Shown piece by piece: positions 45,770 through 54,527 of a DNA stretch of 64,000 bases. Position 1 is the stretch's first letter; the number at the start of each line of letters is the position of its first letter. Origin of the DNA: RYN-230 sp963837335. GTDB lineage: Bacteria > Actinomycetota > Actinomycetes > Streptosporangiales > Streptosporangiaceae. The stretch lies in assembly GCA_963837335.1 (NCBI GenBank), contig CAWINS010000044.1, positions 14,328-78,327 of the forward strand, given 5' to 3'. The position numbers and the translations under genes are program-made. The notes under the pieces are model-generated. The model made no database searches, was not told the DNA's origin, and worked only from the letters and a program-made list of their open reading frames with translations.

Positions 45770-46415
45770 CGTTGGTGCGGACCTGAAAGACGTGCTCATC
45801 CCGGAGGAACGGCTGCGGGTCCGGGTGATCGAGCTGGCCGCACAGATCGATGCCGATTACGCCGGCCGCGAACTACTGCTCGTCGGGGTGCTCAAGGGGG
45901 CCGTCATGGTGATGGCCGACCTGGCCCGGGCGATGCACATGCCGGTTCAGATGGACTGGATGGCCGTGTCCTCATACGGCTCAGGCACCCGGTCTTCCGG
46001 GGTGGTGCGGATCCTCAAGGACCTCGACACCGACATCACCGGCAAGGATGTGCTGGTGGTCGAGGACATCGTGGACTCCGGGCTCACCTTGTCCTGGCTG
46101 GTCGGCAACCTGCGGTCCCGGGGCCCGGCGTCGGTGCGGGTGTGCGTCATGCTGCGCAAACCCGCCGCCGCCCGGATGGATGTGGACGTCGCCTACACCG
46201 GCTTCGACATCGAGAACGAGTTCGTGGTCGGGTACGGACTCGACTACGCCGAGAAGTACCGGAATCTGCCGTTCATCGGCACCCTCGCGCCGCATGTATA
46301 CAAAGGTGAGGAGTCGTCCGGGATGGACGCGGAACCCTCCACGGAGGAATCCGCCGAAGCGCCGCCGGGCCGCCAGGCGGACCTAGGGAACAGGATCAGC
46401 GATGAGGAGCGTTGA
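45756..46415 (+). CDS. hpt: Hypoxanthine phosphoribosyltransferase
   Basis: A 219-residue purine salvage enzyme making IMP/GMP from hypoxanthine/guanine and PRPP. PRPP-binding motif VLVVEDIVDSGLTLSW, substrate-side motifs LVGVLKGAVMVMADLAR and VSSYGSGTRSSG, and the base-binding tail FVVGYGLDYAEKYRNLPFIG. The C-terminal about 30 residues after ASLAPHVY-type end are an acidic extension. GTG 45756 has a GGCGGAGG site upstream. It lies in the tilS-hpt-ftsH order conserved in bacteria. Confidence 0.95.
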   Translation: MDASDVGADLKDVLIPEERLRVRVIELAAQIDADYAGRELLLVGVLKGAVMVMADLARAMHMPVQMDWMAVSSYGSGTRSSGVVRILKDLDTDITGKDVLVVEDIVDSGLTLSWLVGNLRSRGPASVRVCVMLRKPAAARMDVDVAYTGFDIENEFVVGYGLDYAEKYRNLPFIGTLAPHVYKGEESSGMDAEPSTEESAEAPPGRQADLGNRISDEER

Positions 46416-46643
46416 GGTCTGCGAAGGCTCGCTGAGTCGTCGCAGCAGCTTCTCTGGGCCGGCTGCGCCGGCCGGGGTGTACCGTCGGGTATTCCCGGCA
46501 GCGCGGCCGGGAATGACAAGCGCTGCCGGCTATGACAAGGAAGCCGGGCATGCTCACTCAGGCGCAAGGCAGTCCAGCCGGGATCGGCAGGACATGAAGC
46601 TGGTCAGGAGGAACCCGCGCAAGGCTGGCGGGGCCGGTCATCG

Positions 46644-48677
46644 ATGGATCTGAAGCGCTATTTCCGCGGGCCGTTCGTGGCGGTCCTTGTGATGCTGCTG
46701 GTCTTCTTCGTCGTCTACGAATATGCCAGCTCGGGTAGCTCGTACACCCAGACGGACACGTCCAGGGTCGTCACCCTCATCGAGCAGGGCAACGTCAAGT
46801 CGGCGCTGCTCACCGACAAAGAGCAGACGATCCAGATCACCACGAAGTCGGGTCAGAAGTACGAGGCCTCGTGGGTGGGCAACGAGGGCCAGCAGCTGGC
46901 TCAGCAGCTCCAGACGAAGCAGCCGCCGCAGGGCTGGAACGTCAATGTGCCCAAGAGCAGCTCGGTGTGGAGCCTTATCTTCAGCTGGCTGCCGTTCCTC
47001 CTGGTCATCCTCATCTTCTTCTTCATGCTGAACCAGATGCAGGGTGGCGGCTCCCGGGTAATGAACTTTGGCAAATCCAAGGCCAAACTCATCACCAAGG
47101 ACACCCCGAAGACGACTTTTGCCGATGTGGCGGGTGCGGACGAGGCCATCGAGGAACTTCAGGAAATCAAGGAGTTCCTGCAGAACCCGGCCAAGTTCCA
47201 GGCCATCGGGGCCAAGATCCCCAAGGGCGTGCTGCTGTACGGGCCGCCCGGAACGGGCAAGACGCTGCTCGCCCGGGCGGTGGCCGGCGAGGCCGGGGTT
47301 CCCTTCTACTCCATCTCCGGCTCTGACTTCGTCGAGATGTTCGTCGGTGTCGGCGCGTCCCGGGTCCGTGACCTGTTCGAGCAGGCCAAGGCCAACGCGC
47401 CCGCCATCGTCTTCGTGGACGAGATCGACGCCGTGGGCCGGCACCGCGGCGCAGGCTTCGGCGGCGGTCACGACGAGCGGGAGCAGACGCTGAACCAGCT
47501 GCTCGTCGAGCTGGACGGCTTCGACGTCAAGGGCGGCGTGATCGTGATCGCGGCGACCAACCGGCCCGACATCCTGGACCCGGCGCTGCTGCGCCCCGGC
47601 CGGTTCGACCGGCAGATCGTGGTGGCCCAGCCCGACCTGGCCGGGCGGCGCGGCATCCTCAAGGTGCACGCCCGCGGGAAGCCGTTCGCTCCCGACGTGG
47701 ACCTGGACATCATCGCCCGGCGGACGGCCGGCTTTACCGGCGCGGACCTGGCCAACGTCATCAACGAAGGCGCCCTGCTGACCGCGCGGCACAACGGCAC
47801 GCTGATCACCATGGGCGCGCTGGAGGAGTCCATCGACCGGGTGATGGCCGGCCCGGAGCGCAAGAGCGTGCTGCTGTCCGAGAGCGAGCGCAAGATCATC
47901 GCCTATCACGAGGGCGGCCACGCGCTCGTCGGCCACGCACTGCCGAACGCCGACCCGGTGCACAAGATCACCATCATCCCGCGCGGCCGGGCGCTGGGCT
48001 ACACCGCATCGGCTCCGCAGGAAGACAAGTTCCTGGTCACCCGCTCCGAGATGATGGACCAGCTGGCCATGCTGCTCGGCGGCCGGACCGCTGAGGAGCT
48101 GGTCTTCCACGAGCCCACCACGGGTGCGGCCAACGACATCGAAAAGGCCAGCTCGGTGGCCCGGGGCATGGTCACCGAGTACGGGATGAGCGAGCGGCTC
48201 GGGGCGCGCAAGTTCGGTACCGGGGACGGCGAGCCGTTCCTGGGCCGGGAGATGTCGCACACCCGGGACTACTCCGAGGAGATCGCCTCCACCATCGACG
48301 AGGAAGTGCGCCGCCTCATCGAGTCCGCGCACGACGAGGCGTGGGAGATCCTGGTCACCTACCGGGAGGTCCTGGACGACCTGGTCCTGAACCTGATGGA
48401 CAAGGAGACGCTGAGCCGCAACGAGGTGCTGCGGATCTTTGCCCCGATCAAGACGCGCCCGACCCGGGGCTCCTACACCGGGTACGGCAAGCGGCTGCCG
48501 TCGGATCGCCCGCCGGTGCTCACGCCCAAGGAACTGGCCCTCACGGCCGCGGCGGAGGTCAATGACCACCCGTCTGCGGGCAACGGCCAGGCCGGTCCGC
48601 TCGGCGGCCCGGGCTCGTCCGGCCAGCCGCCGCACGGCGGCCAGGGCCAGGGCGGGACGTCCGGCGAAGGCCAGTGA
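46644..48677 (+). CDS. ftsH: ATP-dependent zinc metalloprotease FtsH
   Basis: A 677-residue membrane-bound AAA+ protease for misfolded membrane proteins and short-lived regulators. Two transmembrane helices (residues about 8-27 and 107-129) flank a periplasmic domain. Walker A GPPGTGKT is at 200-207, Walker B IVFVDEIDAVG follows, SRH in NRPDILDPALLRPGRFDRQI. The zinc site is H422EGGH426 with the third ligand in the later AANDIEKA region. The C-terminal tail is Gly/Gln-rich. Overlaps folE by 4 nt. Confidence 0.97.
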   Translation: MDLKRYFRGPFVAVLVMLLVFFVVYEYASSGSSYTQTDTSRVVTLIEQGNVKSALLTDKEQTIQITTKSGQKYEASWVGNEGQQLAQQLQTKQPPQGWNVNVPKSSSVWSLIFSWLPFLLVILIFFFMLNQMQGGGSRVMNFGKSKAKLITKDTPKTTFADVAGADEAIEELQEIKEFLQNPAKFQAIGAKIPKGVLLYGPPGTGKTLLARAVAGEAGVPFYSISGSDFVEMFVGVGASRVRDLFEQAKANAPAIVFVDEIDAVGRHRGAGFGGGHDEREQTLNQLLVELDGFDVKGGVIVIAATNRPDILDPALLRPGRFDRQIVVAQPDLAGRRGILKVHARGKPFAPDVDLDIIARRTAGFTGADLANVINEGALLTARHNGTLITMGALEESIDRVMAGPERKSVLLSESERKIIAYHEGGHALVGHALPNADPVHKITIIPRGRALGYTASAPQEDKFLVTRSEMMDQLAMLLGGRTAEELVFHEPTTGAANDIEKASSVARGMVTEYGMSERLGARKFGTGDGEPFLGREMSHTRDYSEEIASTIDEEVRRLIESAHDEAWEILVTYREVLDDLVLNLMDKETLSRNEVLRIFAPIKTRPTRGSYTGYGKRLPSDRPPVLTPKELALTAAAEVNDHPSAGNGQAGPLGGPGSSGQPPHGGQGQGGTSGEGQ

Positions 48678-49261
48678 GCACCGACTTCGACGCGGCGCGT
48701 ATCGAGGGCGCGGTCCGGGAGATCCTGCTCGCCATCGGGGAGGATCCGGAGCGGGACGGGCTGAGGGACACCCCGGCCCGGGTCGCCCGGGCCCTCGCCG
48801 AGCAGTTCTCCGGGCTCGGCCAGCGGGCCGAGGACGTCCTGACCACGGTGTTCGATGCCAACCACGACGAACTTGTGCTGGTGCGCGACATCGAGGTTTA
48901 CAGTACCTGCGAGCATCATTTGGTGCCGTTTTTTGGCCTGGCACATATCGGCTATATACCAAACGAAAAGGGCCAGATTACCGGATTGTCCAAGCTGGCC
49001 CGGCTGGTCAACGTTTACGCCCGCCGCCCCCAGGTGCAGGAACGCATGACCACGCAGATCGCGGACGGGCTGATGAACGTCCTCGAGCCGCGGGGCGTCC
49101 TGGTGGTGATCGAGGCGGAGCATCTGTGCATGTCGATGCGGGGCGTGCGCAAGCCGGGCGCCAAGACCGTCACCTCGGCGGTCCGCGGGAGCATCAGGGA
49201 AAGCCAGAGCACCCGAATGGAAGCGATGAGCTTGCTATTCGGCCGTCGCGCCAGCGGGTAA
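48674..49261 (+). CDS. folE: GTP cyclohydrolase I (type IA)
   Basis: A 195-residue enzyme that starts folate synthesis by converting GTP to dihydroneopterin triphosphate. The zinc and active-site segment STCEHHLVPFFGLAHIGYIP is present, followed by ITGLSKLARLVNVYARRPQV and HLCMSMRGVRKPGAKTVTSA. GTG 48674 overlaps the ftsH stop. Bases about 48,890-48,990 are strikingly AT-richer than the gene, with ATA and TTT codons in the most conserved part. The other fol genes follow after one intervening gene. Confidence 0.97.
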   Translation: MSTDFDAARIEGAVREILLAIGEDPERDGLRDTPARVARALAEQFSGLGQRAEDVLTTVFDANHDELVLVRDIEVYSTCEHHLVPFFGLAHIGYIPNEKGQITGLSKLARLVNVYARRPQVQERMTTQIADGLMNVLEPRGVLVVIEAEHLCMSMRGVRKPGAKTVTSAVRGSIRESQSTRMEAMSLLFGRRASG

Positions 49262-49340
49262 CGTTCCCCTTGGGCAGAATGCCCGCCGTTCGTGGAATGC
49301 GTGGCTACTCTTGTGGCCTGTGATTCAGAGCGTGACCCAG

Positions 49341-51221
49341 ATGTCTGAAACTGACGGAAAGCCTGCGGGCGGGGGCAAGACTTTGAGTGTTGCCGACTCG
49401 CCTCCTGAGCGTTCGCCGGCTGCCGGACCGCCGGCCGCGGGGCGGCAGGCTCCGCGGCCTCCTGACCGCAGGAACCAGCGCCGCTGGGTGCCTATCACGG
49501 CCGGCTGGCTGTGCCTGGTGATCGGCCTGGCCGACATCATCGAGGTGGTCCACCCCGGCCTGTTCTACTCCTCCCACCTGACCCGGTTCCATGCCTTCGT
49601 GCCCGGCACGCTGGTCAACGTCACCCACACCGTCTCAGTCATCATCGGCCTGCTGCTGCTCATGCTCTCGCACGGCCTGAAGCGGCGGAAGCGCCGGGCC
49701 TGGGAGGCCGCGACGCTGCTGCTGGCGGGCAGCGTCGTGGTGCACGTGATCCCGTTCCGGCAGGACCGGATCGTCACGGCCATCGTCTCCGCCCTGCTGG
49801 TGGCGGCGCTGCTCTACTTCCGGGCCGAGTTCTACGCGGTGGGTGACCCGCGGACCCGGTGGCGGGCGCTGTGGGTCTTCCTCGGGCTGGTGGTGGCCGA
49901 CGTGGCCATCGGCCTGACCTACATCCTGCTGGCCCGGGGGCTGGCTCAGGACTACTCGCTGTGGCAGCGGGTGGTGCACGTGGTGTACGGCCTGGTGGGC
50001 GTGTCCGGCCCGGTCCGATTCGTGCCCGAGCGGCGCAGCGACCTGTTCGTCCTGCTGACGAGCGCCCTCGGCCTGTTCACCCTGGTCGTGACGGCGTACC
50101 TGTTCTTCCGGCCGGCCCGTACCGCGGGGCGGCTGGGCCAGCAGGACGCGGAGCGCGTCCGGGAACTGCTGAAGAAGCAGGGCGACCGGGACTCCCTCGG
50201 TTACTTCACGCTGCGCAGCGACAAGAGCATCATCTGGTCACCGACCGGCAAGTCCTGCATCGGCTACCGGGTGGTGTCCGGCGTCATGCTGGCCGGCGGC
50301 GACCCGCTCGGGGATCCAGAAGCCTGGCCCGGGGCCATCCACGCGTTCCTCGACGAGGCCGCCCGGCACGCCTGGGTGCCCGCCGTGATGGGCTGCGGCG
50401 AGCTCGCCGCCGAGGTGTGGTGCCGGGAGGGCGAACTGACCGCGCTGGAACTGGGCGACGAGGCGGTCGTGGAGGTGGCCGATTTCAGCCTCAAGGGCCG
50501 GTCCATGCGCAACGTCCGCCAGATGGTGGCGCGGGTGGAGCGCAGCGGCTACGTGGCCGATGTACGCCGGGCCGGTGACGTCGGCTGCGAGCAGATCGGG
50601 GAATTCGCCCGGCAGGCGGGCTCCTGGCGCGGCAACCCCACCGAGCGCGGGTTCTCGATGGCCCTGGGCCGGCTGGGTGCGGCCGGCGACGAGAACTGCG
50701 TGATCGCCACCGCTACCGAGAACGGGGTCCTCCGCGGCATCCTGCACTTCGTGCCGTGGGGCGCGGAAGGGCTCTCGCTGGACCTGATGCGCCGGGACCG
50801 CTCAGCCCAGCCCGGCGTCAACGACTTCCTCATCGTGGAAACCATCAAGGCCGCCGAGTCGCTGGGGATCAAGCGAATCTCGCTGAACTTCGCGGTGTTC
50901 CGGTCCGCGCTCGAGCGCGGCGAGCGGATCGGGGCCGGGCCGGTGCTCCGGCTCTGGCGCGGGATCCTGCTGTTCGCTTCCCGCTGGTTCCAGATCGAGT
51001 CGCTGTACAAGTTCAACGCCAAGTTCACCCCGGCCTGGGTGCCCCGCTTCTTCGTCTTCCCCGGTGCGTCGGACGCGCCCCGGGTCGCCCTCGCGGCCCT
51101 GGAGGCCGAGGCCTTCCTGGTCTGGCCGAAGCTGGAGCTGCGGCGGCTGGGCCGCCGTCTCGGGCTGGGCAAGGTCCGGCGCCGGCTGGCCGCGTTAAAC
51201 GCGTCCCGTCCCCCGACCTGA
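49341..51221 (+). CDS. Phosphatidylglycerol lysyltransferase domain membrane protein (DUF2156, MprF/LysX-like)
   Basis: A 626-residue protein with about six transmembrane helices in the first 230 residues (ITAGWLCLVIGLADIIEVVH, VSVIIGLLLLMLSHGL and others) and a cytoplasmic DUF2156 double GNAT-like domain (FTLRSDKSIIWSPTGKSCIG, GNPTERGFSMALGRLG, NDFLIVETIKAAESLGI). Members transfer lysine from Lys-tRNA to phosphatidylglycerol, modifying surface charge and resistance to cationic peptides. Unlike mycobacterial LysX no lysyl-tRNA synthetase is fused. ATG 49341 is chosen; GTG 49320 and TTG 49311 are possible. Confidence 0.85.
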   Translation: MSETDGKPAGGGKTLSVADSPPERSPAAGPPAAGRQAPRPPDRRNQRRWVPITAGWLCLVIGLADIIEVVHPGLFYSSHLTRFHAFVPGTLVNVTHTVSVIIGLLLLMLSHGLKRRKRRAWEAATLLLAGSVVVHVIPFRQDRIVTAIVSALLVAALLYFRAEFYAVGDPRTRWRALWVFLGLVVADVAIGLTYILLARGLAQDYSLWQRVVHVVYGLVGVSGPVRFVPERRSDLFVLLTSALGLFTLVVTAYLFFRPARTAGRLGQQDAERVRELLKKQGDRDSLGYFTLRSDKSIIWSPTGKSCIGYRVVSGVMLAGGDPLGDPEAWPGAIHAFLDEAARHAWVPAVMGCGELAAEVWCREGELTALELGDEAVVEVADFSLKGRSMRNVRQMVARVERSGYVADVRRAGDVGCEQIGEFARQAGSWRGNPTERGFSMALGRLGAAGDENCVIATATENGVLRGILHFVPWGAEGLSLDLMRRDRSAQPGVNDFLIVETIKAAESLGIKRISLNFAVFRSALERGERIGAGPVLRLWRGILLFASRWFQIESLYKFNAKFTPAWVPRFFVFPGASDAPRVALAALEAEAFLVWPKLELRRLGRRLGLGKVRRRLAALNASRPPT

Positions 51222-51430
51222 CCCCGCGAGGCTCCATAAGGGCCCTGTCCATCCCGCCCCATCAGCGACTCGTGACGCAGGAGTACCGGCCCCCTGTCAC
51301 TTTCCCGCGCCAGTGCGTTCCGGCGGGTGATTTGCCCGGTTCACGGGCGCGGTTTGCGGGAAAAGTGCAGCCGCCACCCGGGACGGCGCAGGACGGGCGG
51401 GGGCGGTGGCTTGCCGCGTAGGGTTACCCC

Positions 51431-52387
51431 GTGATCGTCGACGCGGCCCGGGCAGCCAGCCCGCCGGGCCTTCCAGACCCGGGCCGGTGCCTGGTCATGG
51501 GTGTGGTGAACGTCACCCCCGACTCCTTCTCCGACGGTGGCCAGTGGTTCGGCCCGGAGGCCGGGATCAAGCACGGCCTGGACCTCCAGGCCGCGGGCGC
51601 GGACATCGTGGACGTGGGCGGGGAATCCACCCGCCCGGGGGCGCAGCGCATCACCGCGGCGGAGGAACTGGGCCGGGTCGGGCCCGTCATCCGGGGGCTG
51701 GTCGCGGCCGGCGTCCCGGTGAGCGTGGACACGATGCGGGCGGAGGTGGCCGAGCGGGCCCTGGAAGCGGGGGCCCGGCTGGTCAACGACGTGAGCGGGG
51801 GGCTCGCCGATCCCCAGATGCCCCAGCTCGTGGCGGCCGCCGGGGTGCCGTATGTGGTGATGCACTGGCGGGGTCACAGCCACAGCATGGATTCCAGGGC
51901 CGTCTACCAGGATGTGGTGGCCGAGGTGAGCGCGGAACTGTACCGCCGGGTCGAGGTGGTAACGCAGGCCGGAGTGGACCCGGCCATGATCGTCCTGGAT
52001 CCGGGTCTCGGTTTCGCCAAGCGGGCCGAGCACAACTGGGCCCTGCTCACCCACCTGCAGGACGTCAGTTCGCTCGGCGGCCGGGCGAGGCCGTTCCCGG
52101 TGCTGATCGGCGCGTCCCGGAAACGGTTCCTGGGCCGGCTGCTGGCCGCCCCGGACGGGACACCCCGCCCCTTCGCTGAGTCCGATGACGCTACCGTGTC
52201 GGCGACTGCCCTGGCCGCCGCGGCCGGGGCCTGGTGTGCCCGGGTGCACCAGGTCCCGGGTAACGCCGACGCGGTCCGGGTCGCCGAGGCGTGGCGCCAG
52301 GCCGCGCGGGCTGGCGCCGGCCCGGCCGGGCCGGGCCAGACTGGGGAGACCCAGACAGGAGAGACCCAGACCGGGGAGAGACCGTGA
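51431..52387 (+). CDS. folP: Dihydropteroate synthase
   Basis: A 318-residue TIM-barrel enzyme joining p-aminobenzoate to hydroxymethyl-dihydropterin diphosphate; the target of sulfonamides. Signatures VMGVVNVTPDSFSDGGQWF and DVGGESTRPGA are intact, as is LDPGLGFAKRAEHNW and the GASRKRFLG loop. The C-terminus has an extra repetitive tail (GQTGETQTGETQTG) from short DNA repeats. GTG start of folB overlaps its stop. Confidence 0.96.
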   Translation: MIVDAARAASPPGLPDPGRCLVMGVVNVTPDSFSDGGQWFGPEAGIKHGLDLQAAGADIVDVGGESTRPGAQRITAAEELGRVGPVIRGLVAAGVPVSVDTMRAEVAERALEAGARLVNDVSGGLADPQMPQLVAAAGVPYVVMHWRGHSHSMDSRAVYQDVVAEVSAELYRRVEVVTQAGVDPAMIVLDPGLGFAKRAEHNWALLTHLQDVSSLGGRARPFPVLIGASRKRFLGRLLAAPDGTPRPFAESDDATVSATALAAAAGAWCARVHQVPGNADAVRVAEAWRQAARAGAGPAGPGQTGETQTGETQTGERP

Positions 52388-52749
52388 GCCTGGACCAGAT
52401 CGCGCTGCGCGGGCTGCGGGTGTTCGGCTATCACGGGGTGCTGGATAGTGAGCGCCGCGACGGCCAGGAGTTCCTCGTTGACGCGGTGCTGTGGCTGGAC
52501 ACCACGCCCGCCGCGGCCTCCGACGATCTCTCCCTGACCGTGGACTACGCGGCGCTGGCCGCCCGGCTCGCCGCCATCGTGGCCGGGCCGCCGGTGCGGC
52601 TGATCGAGACGCTGGCCCAGCGCCTGGCCGACACGGCCGCCGCCGAGCCACTGGTCCGCGAGGTGGAGATCACCGTGCACAAGCCGCATGCGCCGGTCGG
52701 GTACGAGTTCGGCGACGTCGCGGTGACCATCAGGCGGCCGCGGTCATGA
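52384..52749 (+). CDS. folB: Dihydroneopterin aldolase
   Basis: A 121-residue enzyme converting 7,8-dihydroneopterin to hydroxymethyl-dihydropterin and glycolaldehyde. Motifs: IALRGLRVFGYHGVLDSERR with the conserved GYHG, DLSLTVDYAALAARL, LIETLAQRLADT with the catalytic Glu, and the KPHAPVGYEFGDVAVTIRR end. GTG 52384 overlaps the folP stop and its own stop overlaps folK (ATGA). Confidence 0.95.
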   Translation: MSLDQIALRGLRVFGYHGVLDSERRDGQEFLVDAVLWLDTTPAAASDDLSLTVDYAALAARLAAIVAGPPVRLIETLAQRLADTAAAEPLVREVEITVHKPHAPVGYEFGDVAVTIRRPRS

Positions 52750-53393
52750 ACGGCACCGGACCAGGCTCGCCGCCGGCGGCCTCGCCTGCCGGGGGGCCTG
52801 CCCGGCGGACGGTCCTGGCTCTGGGCAGCAATCTGGGGGACCGGCTGGCCACCCTGCAAGGCGGCGTCGACGCGCTGCTCGGCCCGCCTGGCCTGGGCTC
52901 GTCTGAGCTCGGCCCGCCTGGCCGGGGCTCCTCTGAGCCGGGCTTGTCTGGCCGGGGCTCGTCTGGGCTGGCCCTCGTCGCGCTGTCGCCGGTGTACGAA
53001 ACGGTGCCGGTGGGCGGGCCGCCGCAGCCGGAATACCTGAACGCGGTGCTCATCGCGGAGACCACGCTGCCCGCGACGGCCCTGCTGCGCCGCGGCCAGG
53101 CGGTGGAGGCCGCCTTCGGCCGGGTGCGGCAGGAGGTCTGGGGTCCGCGGACCCTGGATGTGGATGTCATCGTTTACGGTGACGTGGTGAGCGACGATCC
53201 GGAGCTGACGCTCCCGCACCCGAGGGCGTGGGAGCGCGCCTTCGTGCTAGCGCCCTGGCTTGACGCCGACCCGGATGCGGAGATCCCGGGACAGGGCCGG
53301 GTGGCCGGGCTGCTGGAGGCCGCGGTGGCCAGGAACGGCGGCCAGCCGGGCGTGCGGCGGCTCGCCGACGTGCAGTTGCGGCCGCCGGCATGA
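52746..53393 (+). CDS. folK: 2-amino-4-hydroxy-6-hydroxymethyldihydropteridine diphosphokinase
   Basis: A 215-residue HPPK that pyrophosphorylates the pterin for FolP. Start of the fold TVLALGSNLGDRLATLQGGV, then SPVYETVPVGGPPQPEYLNA, and the signature GPRTLDVDVIVYGD with LPHPRAWERAFVLAPW. A repetitive insert of about 25 residues (PPGLGSSELGPPGRGSSEPG and following) after residue 45 comes from tandem DNA repeats and is absent from typical members. Fully coupled to folB and the DUF3180 gene. Confidence 0.95.
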   Translation: MNGTGPGSPPAASPAGGPARRTVLALGSNLGDRLATLQGGVDALLGPPGLGSSELGPPGRGSSEPGLSGRGSSGLALVALSPVYETVPVGGPPQPEYLNAVLIAETTLPATALLRRGQAVEAAFGRVRQEVWGPRTLDVDVIVYGDVVSDDPELTLPHPRAWERAFVLAPWLDADPDAEIPGQGRVAGLLEAAVARNGGQPGVRRLADVQLRPPA

Positions 53394-53860
53394 CCCCGAC
53401 CCGGATCTGGGTGCTGGTCGTCACCGCCGCCGTCAGCGTGCTGGTGTCCTGGCTGGTACTGCGGAGCGTGTACGCGTCGCTCCCGCCGCTGCCCTGGACC
53501 GCCGCGGTGGCCATGGTGCTGCTGGCCATCGCCGAGGCCCTGAGCGGACGGAATCTGCGGGCCCGGATCCGCGGCGGCCGTGGGCTGAAGCCGATCGCCC
53601 CGCTGGCCGCGGTCCGGATGGCGGCCCTGGCCAAGGCGAGTTCGCATGCCGCCGCGGTCATCGGCGGCCTGGCCGTGGGGGCCCTGGTCTACCTGACCGG
53701 CTCGCTCAGCAAGTCTGTGCCACGCAGCGACGCGATCACCTCAGGCGGAACCTTCCTGGCCGCCATGCTGCTCGTCCTGGCCGCGCTCTACCTCGAGCAC
53801 AGCTGCCGGGTCCCCTCGGACGACAACGAGGACGCCGAGCGCCAGGGCGCGCCCCGCTGA
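53390..53860 (+). CDS. DUF3180 family membrane protein
   Basis: A 156-residue protein with four hydrophobic segments (VLVVTAAVSVLVSWLVLRSV, LPWTAAVAMVLLAIAEALSG, AAAVIGGLAVGALVYLTG, GGTFLAAMLLVLAALYLEH). It matches DUF3180, an actinobacterial membrane family regularly found after folK. ATG overlaps the folK stop. Function unknown; not a known pterin enzyme. Confidence 0.88.
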   Translation: MTPTRIWVLVVTAAVSVLVSWLVLRSVYASLPPLPWTAAVAMVLLAIAEALSGRNLRARIRGGRGLKPIAPLAAVRMAALAKASSHAAAVIGGLAVGALVYLTGSLSKSVPRSDAITSGGTFLAAMLLVLAALYLEHSCRVPSDDNEDAERQGAPR

Positions 53861-53909
53861 GCCTGCCCTGGCAACGACCCGTCCCGGCTGGTCCGGGCGG
53901 CCGCCCGGC

Positions 53910-54113
53910 CTAGCAGGAGCGGAGGAACTCCTCGCGGCGGATCTGGTCGCGCAAATCGATGGCGTCCTCGCCACGGACCACGAGCGGCGGGGAACTGCCG
54001 ATCTTGCGCCCGTACAGCAGCCCGCTGATCCCCCGCCAGACGTACCACGCGGGCAGTTCCGCAGCGTAGGGCCACCATGGCGGGGGCTGGTCTTCTAACT
54101 CATCGTCAACCAT
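53910..54113 (-). CDS. Small Trp-rich conserved protein, paralogue of the protein at 14,630-14,860
   Basis: A 67-residue protein: an acidic start (MVDDELEDQPPPWWPYAAEL), then PAWYVWRGISGLLYGRKIG, SSPPLVVRGEDAIDLRDQIR and a short end. The core matches the 14.7-kb copy at 31 of 52 positions by hand. It is divergent from the short GntR gene with only 58 bp between starts, containing an inverted repeat. Function unknown; a regulator-coupled role is inferred. Confidence 0.7.
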   Translation of the reverse strand: MVDDELEDQPPPWWPYAAELPAWYVWRGISGLLYGRKIGSSPPLVVRGEDAIDLRDQIRREEFLRSC

Positions 54114-54125
54114 AAGAGCACTGTA

Positions 54126-54149
54126 TAGCACTTAGAGCACTGAGTGCTA
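54126..54149. promoter_or_regulatory. Operator candidate between small Trp-rich gene and gntR
   Basis: AGCACT-g-AGTGCT (54136-54148) is a perfect 6-bp inverted repeat. The outer arms TAGCACT (54126-54132) and AGTGCTA (54143-54149) form a second inverted pair around it, and AGCACT occurs three times in the gap. It resembles a CIRCE element in sequence but the arm spacing is one base short. The simplest reading is the binding site of the adjacent GntR protein controlling both genes. Confidence 0.6.
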
Positions 54150-54171
54150 GCAGGCGTTTAGAAAGCTCCGG

Positions 54172-54447
54172 ATGGTTACATACCTTGATCACGTGGGTGT
54201 GTCACCGGTGGATCCGCTCGGCGCCGACTTTGCGTATGTGCAGGTCGCGAACAATATTGCGGTGCGCATCGAGGCTGGGGAGATCACCCACAGGCTGCCG
54301 TCGGAGCGGAGCCTGGCGGAAGAGTACGGGGTCGCCTATCAGACGGTGCGGCACGCCATGAAGGTGCTGCGCGAGCGGGGGCTGATCATCACCCGGCAGG
54401 GCCGCGGGACGTTTGTCGCACCCCGGCCGGATACCGCACCGGCCTGA
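54172..54447 (+). CDS. Short GntR family regulator
   Basis: A 91-residue protein consisting of little more than the GntR winged helix: YVQVANNIAVRIEAGEITHR, LPSERSLAEEYGVAYQTVRH, AMKVLRERGLIITRQGRGTF. No ligand-binding domain follows, so it may be controlled by a partner; the divergent small Trp-rich protein is a candidate. Operator-like repeats lie between them. Confidence 0.9.
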   Translation: MVTYLDHVGVSPVDPLGADFAYVQVANNIAVRIEAGEITHRLPSERSLAEEYGVAYQTVRHAMKVLRERGLIITRQGRGTFVAPRPDTAPA

Positions 54448-54527
54448 CCCGGCGCTGAGCCCTGGCGCGACCGCGCTACCGTGACCCGTTACCCGCCGCC
54501 CCGCTACCGCGGAGCGGTTGACCGCTG

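Noticed and set aside
46638..48962. 774-residue open frame antisense to ftsH and folE
   Set aside because: Shadow frame created by codon bias; ftsH and folE on the other strand are unquestionable.
54126..54149. CIRCE/HrcA heat-shock operator
   Set aside because: Half-sites resemble TAGCACT/AGTGCTA but the spacing is one base short and there is no heat-shock gene; an operator for the adjacent GntR protein is simpler.
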